Positions 36,987-45,778 of a DNA stretch of 64,000 bases are shown here, in pieces; within the stretch, counting starts at the first letter, position 1, and every line of letters begins with the position of its first letter. Origin of the DNA: Glycomyces paridis (GTDB lineage: Bacteria > Actinomycetota > Actinomycetes > Mycobacteriales > Micromonosporaceae). Position numbers and translations under genes: made by a program. The stretch spans positions 51,574 to 115,573 of the forward strand of contig NZ_STGX01000008.1 of the NCBI RefSeq assembly GCF_004912155.1, written 5' to 3'. The notes below the pieces were generated by a model. The model ran no database searches. It saw nothing but the letters and a program-made list of their open reading frames with translations, and was not told the origin of the DNA.

Positions 36987-37571
36987 ATGGAACTCTTCTT
37001 CGTCGCAGCCGCCGTCGCGTTCGGCGCGATTTTCGTCGGCGAACTGGGCGACAAGAGCCAGCTCATGGCACTGAGCTTCGCCACCAAGTACCGGATGCGC
37101 ACCGTCATCCTCGGCCTCGTCATCGCCATCGGCGCCCTCATCGGCCTGTCCGTCGGCGTCGGCGCCGCCATCGGCAACTTCCTGCCCACCGACTGGATCC
37201 GCCTCGCCGCCGCATGTCTGTTCATCGGCTTCGGGCTCTGGGGCTTGCGCGCCGGCGGCGAGGACGACGAGGAGCACGAGGTCAAGGTCCGCCGGTCGGG
37301 CCTGCTCACCATCATCCCCGCGATGTTCCTCGCCGAGTTCGGCGACAAGACCATGCTCATCGCCATGGGCATGGGCTCCAGCTACAACCCCTGGGGCGTG
37401 TGGATCGGCGGCACCGCCGGGATGCTCGCCGCCGACCTCCTCGCCGTCTTCGCCGGCGCCTGGGTCGCCAAGCGCATCCCCGAGAAGGTCGTCCGCTACG
37501 TCTCCTCCGGCCTGTTCCTCGTGATCGGCGTCCTGCTGGGCATCGAGGCCGTGACGGCGCTCGCGGACTAA
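36987..37571 (+). CDS. TMEM165/GDT1 (UPF0016)-family manganese exporter
   Basis: 194 residues, six predicted helices arranged as two repeats, each with the family motif: GELGDKSQL near residue 20 and AEFGDKTML near 120. Between them is an acidic loop ([10 protein letters not shown]). Family members exchange Mn2+/Ca2+ for protons; the manganese riboswitch in front supports Mn2+ export. ATG 36987 is 9 bases after the sequestered GGGAGGA. Confidence 0.93.
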   Translation: MELFFVAAAVAFGAIFVGELGDKSQLMALSFATKYRMRTVILGLVIAIGALIGLSVGVGAAIGNFLPTDWIRLAAACLFIGFGLWGLRAGGEDDEEHEVKVRRSGLLTIIPAMFLAEFGDKTMLIAMGMGSSYNPWGVWIGGTAGMLAADLLAVFAGAWVAKRIPEKVVRYVSSGLFLVIGVLLGIEAVTALAD

Positions 37572-37581
37572 GCTGGCGGTC

Positions 37582-38046
37582 ATGCCGAAACCGGACGAGA
37601 ACCTGGACACCGCCGTCATCTACACGGACGGGGCCTGCTCGGGCAACCCCGGCCCCGGCGGCTGGGGCGTGTACTTCAAATGGGGCGACCTGGAGAAGGA
37701 GCTGTACGGCGCCGAGAAGGCCACCACCAACAACCGCATGGAGCTCATGGCGGCCATCCAGGCCCTGGAGACCCTCAAGCGGCCCATGGCGGTCACGCTG
37801 TACACCGACTCCTCCTACGTCCGCAACGGCATCATGACCTGGATGCACGGCTGGAAGCGCAACGGCTGGATCAACTCCAAGAAGGAACCGGTCAAGAACG
37901 CCGACCTGTGGCGGCGCCTCGACGAGGCCGCCGCGCGACACACCGTCGACTGGCGCTGGGTCAAGGGCCACGCCGGCGACCCCGGCAACGAGCGCGCCGA
38001 CAAGCTCGCCTGCCAGGGCCGCGACGAGGCCGCCGGGCGCCGCTGA
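37582..38046 (+). CDS. rnhA: Ribonuclease HI
   Basis: 154 residues. The four catalytic acids are present: Asp in [16 protein letters not shown], Glu in NNRMELMA, Asp in TDSSYV, and Asp in GNERADKLA; the loop His is in [10 protein letters not shown]. It degrades RNA in RNA-DNA hybrids. Starts 11 bases after the exporter gene and may be co-transcribed. Confidence 0.95.
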   Translation: MPKPDENLDTAVIYTDGACSGNPGPGGWGVYFKWGDLEKELYGAEKATTNNRMELMAAIQALETLKRPMAVTLYTDSSYVRNGIMTWMHGWKRNGWINSKKEPVKNADLWRRLDEAAARHTVDWRWVKGHAGDPGNERADKLACQGRDEAAGRR

Positions 38047-38131
38047 ACGCACCCGCGGACCGCCGCCGCGCGGCCCACACCGGACCCGGCCCCCGCCGCC
38101 CGACCACGATGAGAATGGAACAATCACCACC

Positions 38132-39022
38132 ATGAGCGACCAGGTACCGTCACGATTCTCCGGGGGCGTCGACCTCAGCACCCTCGCCGCCGCCGCGCAG
38201 CAGCAGGCCGCGCAGGCCCAGGCGGGGCAGCCCCACCAGCACGGCGCGCCCGGCGGCGTCCTCGCCGTCGACGTCACCGACGCGACCGTCCAGACCGAGG
38301 TGCTCGAACGCTCGCTCGACGCGCTCGTCATCGTGGCCTTCTGGGCCGACCAGGTCCCCGAGAGCCTCCAGGTCCGCGACCTCCTCCAGGGCCTCGCCGC
38401 CGAGGCGAACGGCGCCTGGGTCCTCGCCAGGGCCGACGTCCTCCAGAACCAGCAGCTCGCCGCCGCACTCCAGCTCCAGGCGCTGCCGGCCGTCGTCGCG
38501 CTCGCCCAGGGCCGCCCGCTCGACATCCTCCAGGGACCGCAGTCCGAGCAGGCCCTGCGCCAGTGGCTCGGCCGCGTCACCCAGGCCGCCGGACTCGACG
38601 TCCCCCAGCCCGTCGACCCCGAGCTGGCCGCCGCCGAGAACCTCATGGTCGAAGGCGAACTCGACGCCGCCGAGGCCGCCTACGACAAGTACCTCAAGAA
38701 CCACCCGGCCTCCGGCGAGGCCGAGGCCGGGCTCGCCCAGGTGCGGATGCTCCGCCGCGTCGGGGCCCTCCCCGACAACGCCGTCGCCATCAGCGACGCC
38801 GACCCCGACAACATCGACGCCGCGCTCGCCGCCGCCGACCTCCAGCTCCTCTCGGGGCAGGCCGAGGCCGCCTACGAGCGGCTCATCGCCCTGGTCGCCA
38901 AGCACTTCGGCGACGAACGCGAACGGGTGCGCAAGCGCCTCGTCGAGCTGTTCACCGTCGCCGGCGTCGACGACCCCGCCGTCGCCAAAGCCCGCCGCAA
39001 GCTCGGAGCCGTCCTCTTCTAG
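38132..39022 (+). CDS. CnoX/YbbN-like thioredoxin-TPR co-chaperone without CxxC
   Basis: 296 residues: a thioredoxin fold (about 45-165), where the active-site CGPC is replaced by ADQVPES (FWADQVPES), followed by TPR-like helical repeats (about 170-296; NLMVEGELDAAEAAYDKYL). This architecture matches YbbN/CnoX, which binds GroEL and protects clients under oxidative stress. Loss of the cysteines means no redox catalysis, as in many actinobacterial members. Confidence 0.88.
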   Translation: MSDQVPSRFSGGVDLSTLAAAAQQQAAQAQAGQPHQHGAPGGVLAVDVTDATVQTEVLERSLDALVIVAFWADQVPESLQVRDLLQGLAAEANGAWVLARADVLQNQQLAAALQLQALPAVVALAQGRPLDILQGPQSEQALRQWLGRVTQAAGLDVPQPVDPELAAAENLMVEGELDAAEAAYDKYLKNHPASGEAEAGLAQVRMLRRVGALPDNAVAISDADPDNIDAALAAADLQLLSGQAEAAYERLIALVAKHFGDERERVRKRLVELFTVAGVDDPAVAKARRKLGAVLF

Positions 39023-39052
39023 ACTCCGATCCCCAAGGGACACAACACCTTC

Positions 39053-39115
39053 GAACCTCCGCGCCGTCCACGGCGCGGAGGTTCGCCCGTTCGGCGCCCC
39101 GACACCGCCGAACGG
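39053..39115 (+). terminator. Tandem hairpins after the CnoX-like gene
   Basis: First hairpin: 14-base perfect stem 39053-39066 with 39071-39084, loop TCCA. Second: CCGTTCGGCG (39087-39096) with 39106-39115. No clear T-run follows. Confidence 0.7.
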
Positions 39116-39217
39116 CGCCCCTGACCGCCGGACGGTGAGTTCGCTTTCCCGACCTGGTGCCGAGGCCGTGCACTGTGTCAAGCTAGCGAGGCCGGAACTG
39201 TGGTGGGGAGGTGAGCG

Positions 39218-40132
39218 TTGCCAGCGACTCGATCGAGACGCATAGCGGTCCTCGACGCGCCCTCGAACCTCGGACTGCGCCCCCCGACCCCCAGCACCGT
39301 CCCCGGCTGCGCCAAAGCCCCCGGCGCCCTCCGCGACCACCGCCTCCTCACGCGCCTCAACGCCCTCGACGCCGGCTGCCTCACCCCGCCCCGCTTCGAC
39401 GCCTCCGCCTGGCGGCCCGGCGACGGCGTCGGCCAGGCCAAGGCCATCGCCGAGTACACCCGCCGCCTCGCCGACCGCGTCGAACGCCTCTGGCAGGAAC
39501 GCCGCTTCCCCCTCGTCCTCGGCGGCGACTGCTCGATCCTCCTCGGCCCCGCCCTCGCCGCCCGCCGCCGCACCGAACGCGACCGCAAGAGCCGCGGCCT
39601 CATCCACATCGACGCCCACTCCGACTTCCGCCACCCCGGCAACTCCCAGTACGTCGGCGCCGCCGCCGCCGAAGAGCTGGCGCTGGCGACCGGCCGCGGC
39701 CAGCCCGACCTCACCGACATCGGCGGCCTCCGGCCCTATGTGGACTCCGACCACCTCGTCATGCTCGGCCTGCGGGCCGACGACCCGCACCGCGTCGAGC
39801 TCGAAGCCACCGGCGTCGCGATGCGCACGGTCCCGGCCCTGCGCGCCGGCGGCGTGGGCCGCAGCGCCGAGTGGGCCCTGGAGGCCCTCGGCGACGTCAC
39901 GACCTTCTGGCTCCACGTCGACGTCGACGTCCTCGACCCCTCCGTCATGCCCGCCGTCGACGGCCCCGCCCCCGGCGGCATCTCCCTCGGCGAACTCAGC
40001 CAGATCATGACCACCTGCGCCGCCGACGACCGCTGCGTCGGCATGGACCTCACCGTCTTCGACCCCGACTACGACCCCGACGGCCAATACGCCAAGGCCC
40101 TGGCCGACCTCCTCGTGGAAGCCCTCCAGTAA
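39218..40132 (+). CDS. Arginase/agmatinase-family hydrolase
   Basis: 304 residues with the ureohydrolase metal motifs GGDCSIL, IDAHSDFR and HVDVDVLDPSVMPAVD. The family hydrolyses guanidino compounds with two Mn2+; the particular substrate (arginine, agmatine, guanidinobutyrate, formiminoglutamate) is not clear. The TTG at 39218 has GGGGAGG 6 bases upstream; an overlapping GTG at 39211 is out of frame. The 3' end is overlapped by the open frame of the endonuclease on the other strand. Confidence 0.9.
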   Translation: MPATRSRRIAVLDAPSNLGLRPPTPSTVPGCAKAPGALRDHRLLTRLNALDAGCLTPPRFDASAWRPGDGVGQAKAIAEYTRRLADRVERLWQERRFPLVLGGDCSILLGPALAARRRTERDRKSRGLIHIDAHSDFRHPGNSQYVGAAAAEELALATGRGQPDLTDIGGLRPYVDSDHLVMLGLRADDPHRVELEATGVAMRTVPALRAGGVGRSAEWALEALGDVTTFWLHVDVDVLDPSVMPAVDGPAPGGISLGELSQIMTTCAADDRCVGMDLTVFDPDYDPDGQYAKALADLLVEALQ

Positions 40133-40930
40133 TCGGATGGCGTCGTCGCCGTTTCGCAGCCGCCACCTTCGCATATTGATGCTCTGGATGGTCCTTCCCA
40201 GCATCGCCGCGGCTTCTTCGACGGTGTTCTCGCGGACGATGAGGTCCTCTTCGACGGTCCAAGGCTTGCGGCTGACGCCGTAGCGGCCGATCTTGTCGGG
40301 CGGAGGTCGCCAGAGGGCGACCTGCGCGGCGGCCAGTCGCTTGCGGTCGATGCCGAGAGCGGTGGGCGAATGCCAGGCCCACGCGGCGAGCTTGGCGGCA
40401 GGGAGATTGACGACCAAGATGTTCATGACGCCATCCCGTTTGTTCGGCCGAGGATTTCGAACGACGCCGCAAACCTCGGCGATGATTTCACAGAAGAACT
40501 CGGCCATCGCCATGCTCGCGGTCACGAAGCTCACGAACGGCTGGCCTTTGCCCGTGAATCCGACGGCACCGTCGCCGTCGAGTAGCCCGCGCACGTAGTC
40601 CGCCTTCGCGAACGGCGGTTCGAGCGGCTTGAGGATCTTCGACTTCCTACCCGGCGGCACGCCGAGTTCCGCGATCGAGCGCCGAGCCGCCTGGTTGAAG
40701 AACCCGAGGACTGCCGATGTGTAGGCCTCGCTGAAGTTCGTGGTGCGGGTCCGGTACCGGATCGAGGAGTAGCAGGGCAGGATCGCGGCCAGGCGAGGCA
40801 GGACATCCGCGTCCCTCGCCGACAGCTCCAGAACCACTTTGCCCTTGCCTGCGAGATTGCCGGAGTGCGAACCGTCGGTCTGCAAGAGGCCGATGAGGTA
40901 TGAGATTTCTGGTTTCACTGGATCGAACAT
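40133..40930 (-). CDS. LAGLIDADG homing-endonuclease-like protein without its own stop codon
   Basis: About 266 codons. Two LAGLIDADG-type helices are visible: YLIGLLQTDGSHSG (near residue 10) and YVRGLLDGDGAVGF (near 115), each with the catalytic acid. Residues about 225-262 look like a Myb/SANT-type DNA-binding unit (KPWTVEEDLIV...AAMLGRTIQSINMRRWRLR). The frame does not stop at the end of this unit; it runs on antisense into the arginase-family gene as far as 38150, so the natural 3' end seems lost or fused. GC and GC3 are lower than in the neighbours, a sign of transfer. Free-standing; the target may be nearby rtcB. Confidence 0.65.
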
Positions 40931-41082
40931 GTCGCAAACGTAGGAACGCGGTCCGACATTCTTTGGACCGTAAATCCGACGTTAGCGATGCGGATCACGA
41001 CAGGGTGCACGTTCATGCCTGACGGTCCGCGGATGAGTACCTGAAAAAACATGTTGATGATTCATGCACTGGCATAGGAACA

Positions 41083-41114
41083 TTGACACCGCAGCTCGGC
41101 CGGTTGTCTACAAT
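41083..41114 (+). promoter_or_regulatory. Possible rtcB promoter
   Basis: Consensus-like TTGACA (41083-41088) and TACAAT (41109-41114), but the 20-base spacer is longer than usual, so one of the boxes may be wrong. Confidence 0.4.
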
Positions 41115-41138
41115 GTCCCCGTTGAGAGGAGCCCCTCC

Positions 41139-42326
41139 ATGTCCTTCACTGAACTCGCATCCAAAGCGGCTCCGATCCGCCTGTGGGGCGACGTCGACAC
41201 GGTCGAACCGCAGGCGCGCGGGCAGCTCTACAACATCGCAAAGCTCCCGTGGGTGCACGGCGTCGCGGTCATGCCCGATGTGCACTACGGCATCGGGGCC
41301 ACGGTCGGCTCGGTCATCGCGATGCGCGGTGCCGTATCGCCCGCGGCGGTCGGCGTGGACATCGGCTGCGGAATGACCGCGCAGCGCACGTCGTTGACGG
41401 CCGAGGATCTGCCCGACGACCTCGCACGGCTCCGCTCCGCGATCGAGGCCGCCATCCCGGTCGGCCAGGCCATGCACAAGAGTTCAGTCGACGTCGGGCA
41501 TCTCAACACCGGCCTGCACGGCTGGCACGAGTTCTGGTCCGGATTCAACGATCTGGCACCGCAGGTGGCTCGTCGAACCGAGGCCAAGGCAATGAAACAG
41601 CTTGGGACACTAGGCCAAGGCAACCACTACCTAGAGTTTTGCCTGGCAGATGACGGCGAAGTCTGGCTGATGCTGCACTCCGGTTCCCGCTACGTCGGCA
41701 ACGCGCTCGCGCAGCACCACATCGAGAAGGCGAAGGGCCTGCCGCACAACGCGGACCTGCCCGACCCCGATCTCGCGGTGTTCATCGCCGACACGCCCCA
41801 GATGGAGGCGTACCGGCGGGACCTGTTCTGGGCGCAGGAGTACGCGCGGCGGAACCGGGCCGTGATGATGGCGCTGTTCCGGCAGGTCGTCAAGAAGCGC
41901 TTCGCGAAGGCCCGCTTCGATCCGGAGATCTCGGTCCACCACAACTACGTGGCCGAGGAGACCCACGACGGACAGGAACTGCTCGTCACCCGCAAGGGCG
42001 CGATCCGGGCGGGCCTGGGCGACATGGGGATCATCCCCGGGTCGATGGGCGCCGCGAGCTTCATCGTGCGCGGCCTCGGCAACGCCGACGCCTACGAGTC
42101 CGCCTCGCACGGCGCGGGCCGGAAGATGAGCCGGAACGCGGCGAAGAAGCGGTTCACCGTCGAAGACCTCATCGCCCAGACCGAAGGCGTCGAGTGCCGG
42201 AAGGACCCGGGCGTGCTCGACGAGATCCCGGGCGCCTACAAGGACATCGAAGCGGTCATGGCCGCCCAGCGGGACCTGGTCGAGATCGTCGTACGCCTGC
42301 GCCAGGTCATCTGCGTCAAGGGCTGA
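41139..42326 (+). CDS. rtcB: RtcB-family RNA-splicing ligase
   Basis: 395 residues; a GTP- and Mn2+-dependent ligase that joins 2',3'-cyclic phosphate to 5'-OH ends in RNA repair or tRNA healing. Metal-binding VDIGCGM (C77), GQGNHYLEF (H163), HSGSR and HHNYV are present, and the guanylated His lies in ASHGAGRKMSR. ATG 41139 follows AGAGGAG. Codons 152-171 are AT-ending in an otherwise GC3-rich gene. No archease or RtcA gene accompanies it. Confidence 0.93.
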   Translation: MSFTELASKAAPIRLWGDVDTVEPQARGQLYNIAKLPWVHGVAVMPDVHYGIGATVGSVIAMRGAVSPAAVGVDIGCGMTAQRTSLTAEDLPDDLARLRSAIEAAIPVGQAMHKSSVDVGHLNTGLHGWHEFWSGFNDLAPQVARRTEAKAMKQLGTLGQGNHYLEFCLADDGEVWLMLHSGSRYVGNALAQHHIEKAKGLPHNADLPDPDLAVFIADTPQMEAYRRDLFWAQEYARRNRAVMMALFRQVVKKRFAKARFDPEISVHHNYVAEETHDGQELLVTRKGAIRAGLGDMGIIPGSMGAASFIVRGLGNADAYESASHGAGRKMSRNAAKKRFTVEDLIAQTEGVECRKDPGVLDEIPGAYKDIEAVMAAQRDLVEIVVRLRQVICVKG

Positions 42327-42334
42327 CCGCCCCG

Positions 42335-42371
42335 AAGGCCTCCCGCCGTTAACGCCGCGGCGGGAGGCCTT
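42335..42371. terminator. Terminator after rtcB
   Basis: AAGGCCTCCCGCC (42335-42347) pairs perfectly with 42359-42371 across an 11-base loop, just after the rtcB stop and before the end of the convergent VOC remnant. Confidence 0.8.
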
Positions 42372-42378
42372 AGCGCGT

Positions 42379-42623
42379 TCAGGCGGCGAGATCCAGGACC
42401 CAGGTGACGCCGAAGCGGTCCTTGAGTATCCCGTACAGGCCCGCCCACGCCGAAGGGCCGAGCGGCTGGATCACCGTCGCGCCTTCGGACAGGCGCTCCC
42501 AGGCGGCGGCGAGCTCGTCCGGGTCGTCGCCGCGCACGGAGACGAAGAACGGGTCCTCGCCGCGGCTCCAGGGCCGCGGCGTTCGCCGACCTGGCGGCCC
42601 GCTTCGGCGAGGCAGGGCGCCAT
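42379..42623 (-). pseudogene. Truncated, frameshifted VOC/PhnB-like gene
   Basis: The last 60 codons encode a normal PhnB-type C-terminus (FVSVRGDDPDELAAAWERLSEGA... LKDRFGVTWVLDLAA). A ribosome site (CAGGAGG) and ATG start (42623) with a plausible MAPCL beginning lie only about 60 bases upstream and in another frame. About half of a normal 140-residue protein is missing, so an internal deletion with frameshift is the simplest reading. Confidence 0.65.
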
Positions 42624-42672
42624 GTCGGTGGGCCCTCCTGAAAACCGGTGTCCCCCCGGGCCGCCGGTTTCG

Positions 42673-42684
42673 TATGCTCCGGGC
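42673..42684 (+). promoter_or_regulatory. Likely leaderless -10 element of the kinase-fold gene
   Basis: TATGCT (42673-42678) ends six bases before the GTG start at 42685, the spacing expected for a leaderless message; no good -35 box is seen. Confidence 0.45.
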
Positions 42685-43335
42685 GTGATCGGGTTCGAAG
42701 CGTTGCGCGGGTTGCATCATCGGGAGGCGGCGGGGCGGCTGGCTGTGGCCGGTTGGGGCGTGTGCGGGGTGGGGGACTGGGCCGTCGTGTGGCGGTCGCC
42801 GGACGGGCGGGTGGTGGCGCGGGTGTGCGCGTTCGAGCCCGCGTACGGCGTGTTCGTGGAGCTGTGCCGGCGCCTCGAAGGGCACGCGGTGCTGCCGCGG
42901 ATCGACTTCGACGCCGAGCTCGCCGGAGGCGGGCGGGTGACGGTCATGGAGCACCTGGCTCCGGCCGAAACCGAGGAGCGCGAGGCCGTCCTGGCCCGTT
43001 GGGACGCCGCCGAGCCGGGTGACCCGGTCGCCGCGGTGCGCGCGGCGGCCGAAGCGCTCGACGCCGAGGCGGCGCGCGAGGTGCCGTTCTGGGGCGGGCT
43101 CGACCGCAACCCGGGGAACGTCATGCGGCGCGCCTCGGGCGAGCCGGTGCTCGTGGACCTGTTCTACGCCAACGGCCTGGACATCTACAAGGCCCTGGTG
43201 GAGGACCCCGCGGCGGTCGCGGCGGCCTTCCCCGCCGAGCGGCGGGAGTTCATCTGCGAGATCGCCGTGATCGCGCGCGAGTCCTCCCCGGAGCAGATCG
43301 CCGCCCTGCGGGCCGCGGCCGCCTCGATCGCGTAG
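42685..43335 (+). CDS. Small protein with aminoglycoside-phosphotransferase-like features
   Basis: 216 residues. The segment FWGGLDRNPGNVMRRASGEPVLVDLFYANG resembles the catalytic loop and metal-binding loop of APH-type kinases (D-x-N-P-G-N then V-D-L), and VTVMEHLAP resembles the hinge. The N-terminal lobe is short and lacks a clear glycine-rich loop. Whether it is active, and on what, is unknown. GTG 42685 from the leaderless -10 element. Confidence 0.6.
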   Translation: MIGFEALRGLHHREAAGRLAVAGWGVCGVGDWAVVWRSPDGRVVARVCAFEPAYGVFVELCRRLEGHAVLPRIDFDAELAGGGRVTVMEHLAPAETEEREAVLARWDAAEPGDPVAAVRAAAEALDAEAAREVPFWGGLDRNPGNVMRRASGEPVLVDLFYANGLDIYKALVEDPAAVAAAFPAERREFICEIAVIARESSPEQIAALRAAAASIA

Positions 43336-43932
43336 CTACCGCCCGGCGCTGACGAGGGGCATGACGATGTGGTCCAGCATCTCGTCGATGACCGCTGCGG
43401 ACGCCGGGCGGCCCTTCATGAGGAAGTGCTGGGTCATCATGCTCGGGGCGAGGTTCACGATGCGCGGGTGGAGCGCCTCGGGGCGGACCGTGCCGTTCGC
43501 GATGCCGGACTCCAGGATCTTCGCGAAGACCCGGATGCGCGGCTGCTCGATCGCCTCGCGGATCTTCTCGGCCTCCTCCGCGTCCGAGGTGGCGCGCAGT
43601 TCGCCCACCCATCCGCGCATGGCCTCGCCGGCCGGTCCGGCCTGGTTCTCGCCGATGCGGAGCATGACGTGCCGCATGTCGGCCCGGACGTCGCCGCTGG
43701 GCTCGAACTTCGTGTCGACCGCGGTCGCCATGTAGCGCGCCGCCGCCCGGATGAGGTGCGCCCGGTCGGGCCAGCGCTTGTACAGCGAGGCCTTGCCGGC
43801 CTTGGCGCGGGCGGCGATGGCCTCCATGCGCAGGTTCGCGTAGCCGACTTCGGCGAGTTCCTCCAGGGCGGCCTCGAAGATGGCGCGTTCGAGGTCGTCG
43901 CCGCGCCTTCGCCCGGCTGTGGACTCGGTCAC
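43336..43932 (-). CDS. TetR-family repressor
   Basis: 198 residues. The N-terminal helix-turn-helix is AIFEAALEELAEVGYANLRMEAIAARAKAGKASLYKRWPDRAHLI; the C-terminal part resembles the TetR_C_11-type ligand domain. GTG 43932 follows AAAGGAG; an ATG further up at 43965 overlaps the operator. Divergent from a DHA2 efflux pump and very likely its repressor, induced by the pumped compound. Confidence 0.92.
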   Translation of the reverse strand: MTESTAGRRRGDDLERAIFEAALEELAEVGYANLRMEAIAARAKAGKASLYKRWPDRAHLIRAAARYMATAVDTKFEPSGDVRADMRHVMLRIGENQAGPAGEAMRGWVGELRATSDAEEAEKIREAIEQPRIRVFAKILESGIANGTVRPEALHPRIVNLAPSMMTQHFLMKGRPASAAVIDEMLDHIVMPLVSAGR

Positions 43933-43946
43933 CGCACTCCTTTCGA

Positions 43947-43967
43947 TAGTGAACGATTCGTTCACTA
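43947..43967. promoter_or_regulatory. Operator of the TetR repressor (perfect palindrome)
   Basis: TAGTGAACGA, one T, and the exact reverse complement: a 21-base perfect palindrome 15 bases upstream of the tetR start. Confidence 0.85.
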
Positions 43968-43982
43968 AATGCTAGCTTGTAA

Positions 43983-44003
43983 TAAGAGACGCTCCGTTCA
44001 CTA
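43983..44003. promoter_or_regulatory. Second, degenerate TetR operator
   Basis: Matches the perfect operator at 15 of 21 positions; the right half-site CGTTCACTA is intact. Centre-to-centre distance 36 bases. Confidence 0.55.
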
Positions 44004-44095
44004 CGGTCGCGTCCCGGAAACCACCACGTTCTCGGCCGCCGGCCCGCCGTCCGTGCCCCCGGCCCTCCTCCCGAAACACCATAGGAGGCAGTCCT

Positions 44096-45685
44096 TTGAC
44101 CGCCGTAACCGACGCTCCGCCAGCTCCGGCGATGAGCCACCGCGAGGTCATGCGCGCCCTGTCCGGGCTGCTCATGGTCCTGTTCGCGGCCATGGTCTCC
44201 TCGACCGTCGTCTCCGTCGCCCTCCCGCAGATCGTGGGCGACCTCGGCGGCACCCAGTCGCAGTACACGTGGGTCGTCACCGCGACCCTCCTCGCGAGCA
44301 CCGCCTCGACGCCCATCTGGGGCAAGCTCGCCGACCTGTTCGACAAGAAGCGCCTGCTCCAGATCGCCATCGCGATCTTCGCGCTGGCCTCGCTCGCCTG
44401 CGGCCTCGTGGAGAACACGGGCCAGCTCATCGCCCTCCGCGCCGTCCAGGGCCTCGGCATGGGCGCCCTCCAGGTGCTCGTCCAGGTCATCATCGGCGCG
44501 ATGGTCAGCCCGAAGGAACGCGGCCGGTACAACGGCTACCTCGGCGCGGTCATGGCCGTCTCCACCGTCGGCGGCCCGCTCCTCGGCGGCGCGATCACCG
44601 ACACCGACTGGCTCGGCTGGGAATGGTGCTTCTTCCTCGCCGTCCCGATCACCGTCGTCGCCTTCTTCATGCTCCAGCGCACGCTCCACCTCGCCGAGTC
44701 CAAGAAGCCCGACACGAAGATCGACTACCTCGGCGCGAGCCTCATCGCCGCGGGCGTCAGCCTGCTGCTCCTGTGGGTCACGTTCGTCGGCAACGACTTC
44801 GACTGGATCTCCTGGCAGACCGCGCTCATGGTCGCCGGTTCGGTCATCCTGCTCGGCGGGGCCGTGGTCGTGGAGACGAAGGTCCGCGAACCGGTCGTGC
44901 CCCTGCACGTCATCAAGCGCCGCGACCCGGCGCTGGCGGTCGTCGCGAGCCTCGCGGTGGGCATGGCGATGTTCGGCGGGGCGGTCTTCCTCGGCCAGTA
45001 CTTCCAGATCGCCCGCGGCTACTCGCCGACCGAGGCGGGCCTGCTGACCATCCCGATGATGTTCGGCGTCATGGTCTCCTCGACGATCGCCGGGCGCCTG
45101 GTCTCCAAGACCGGCAGGGTCAAGCCCTACATCCTCACCGGGGCGCTGGTCCTGACCGGCGGGTTCACGATGCTCGCGACGATCGACCACACGACCTCCC
45201 TGGTGTTCATGGGCGTCGGCATGTTCCTCGTGGGCACCGGCGTCGGCATGGCGATGCAGAACCTCGTGCTCGTGGTCCAGAACTCGGTCCCGCTGCGCGA
45301 ACTCGGGGCCGCCTCGGGCGCGATCGCGTTCTTCCGGTCCCTCGGCGGCACCATCGGCGTCTCGGTCCTCGGCGCGGTCCTGGCCAACCAGGTCGCCGAC
45401 AAGATCGCCTCGGGCCTGGCGGCCCTGGGCATCGACACGAGCGGGAGCCTCGGCGGCTCGACCCTCGACCTCGACGCGATGCCCGCGCCGGTCGCCGAGG
45501 TCGTCCGCGCCTCCTACGGGGACGCGACCGGGCACCTGTTCATGATCTCGGCCTGCATCGCCGCGGCCGGGTTCATCGCGGCGCTCTTCCTCACGCCCGT
45601 GAAGCTCCGCGAGACCGTCGACATGGTCGAGGAGATCGTCGAGGAGATCGCCGTCGGCGAGGAGACCGTCCTCGGCGCCAAGTAG
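44096..45685 (+). CDS. DHA2-family (EmrB/QacA-type) MFS drug exporter
   Basis: 529 residues with about 14 transmembrane helices, the length and topology of DHA2 pumps. Motif A is GKLADLFDKKRLL and motif C is in the fifth helix (VMAVSTVGGPLLGGAI). Starts at TTG 44096, eight bases after AGGAGG. It exports drugs or lipophilic cations with proton uptake, under control of the divergent TetR gene. Confidence 0.93.
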   Translation: MTAVTDAPPAPAMSHREVMRALSGLLMVLFAAMVSSTVVSVALPQIVGDLGGTQSQYTWVVTATLLASTASTPIWGKLADLFDKKRLLQIAIAIFALASLACGLVENTGQLIALRAVQGLGMGALQVLVQVIIGAMVSPKERGRYNGYLGAVMAVSTVGGPLLGGAITDTDWLGWEWCFFLAVPITVVAFFMLQRTLHLAESKKPDTKIDYLGASLIAAGVSLLLLWVTFVGNDFDWISWQTALMVAGSVILLGGAVVVETKVREPVVPLHVIKRRDPALAVVASLAVGMAMFGGAVFLGQYFQIARGYSPTEAGLLTIPMMFGVMVSSTIAGRLVSKTGRVKPYILTGALVLTGGFTMLATIDHTTSLVFMGVGMFLVGTGVGMAMQNLVLVVQNSVPLRELGAASGAIAFFRSLGGTIGVSVLGAVLANQVADKIASGLAALGIDTSGSLGGSTLDLDAMPAPVAEVVRASYGDATGHLFMISACIAAAGFIAALFLTPVKLRETVDMVEEIVEEIAVGEETVLGAK

Positions 45686-45699
45686 CGCCACCGCAGACC

Positions 45700-45737
45700 C
45701 CGGGCCCGAGCCGCACCCGCTCGGGCCCGGTCCGTTT
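45700..45737 (+). terminator. Terminator after the DHA2 exporter gene
   Basis: CCGGGCCCGAGC (45700-45711) pairs with 45719-45730 across a 7-base loop, followed by TCCGTTTG. Confidence 0.8.
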
Positions 45738-45766
45738 GCCGTCCACCGGGTCTCGCCGAGCCCCGC

Positions 45767-45772
45767 TAAGGT
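45767..45772 (+). promoter_or_regulatory. Leaderless -10 element of the NACHT gene
   Basis: TAAGGT ends six bases before the ATG at 45779. No Shine-Dalgarno sequence precedes the start; the -35 box is not obvious. Confidence 0.45.
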
Positions 45773-45778
45773 GGACGG

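Noticed and set aside
40950..40969. GGTCC-N10-GGACC repeat as operator of the endonuclease gene
   Set aside because: Five-base arms with a ten-base spacer are easily found by chance, and no -10/-35 pair fits around it.
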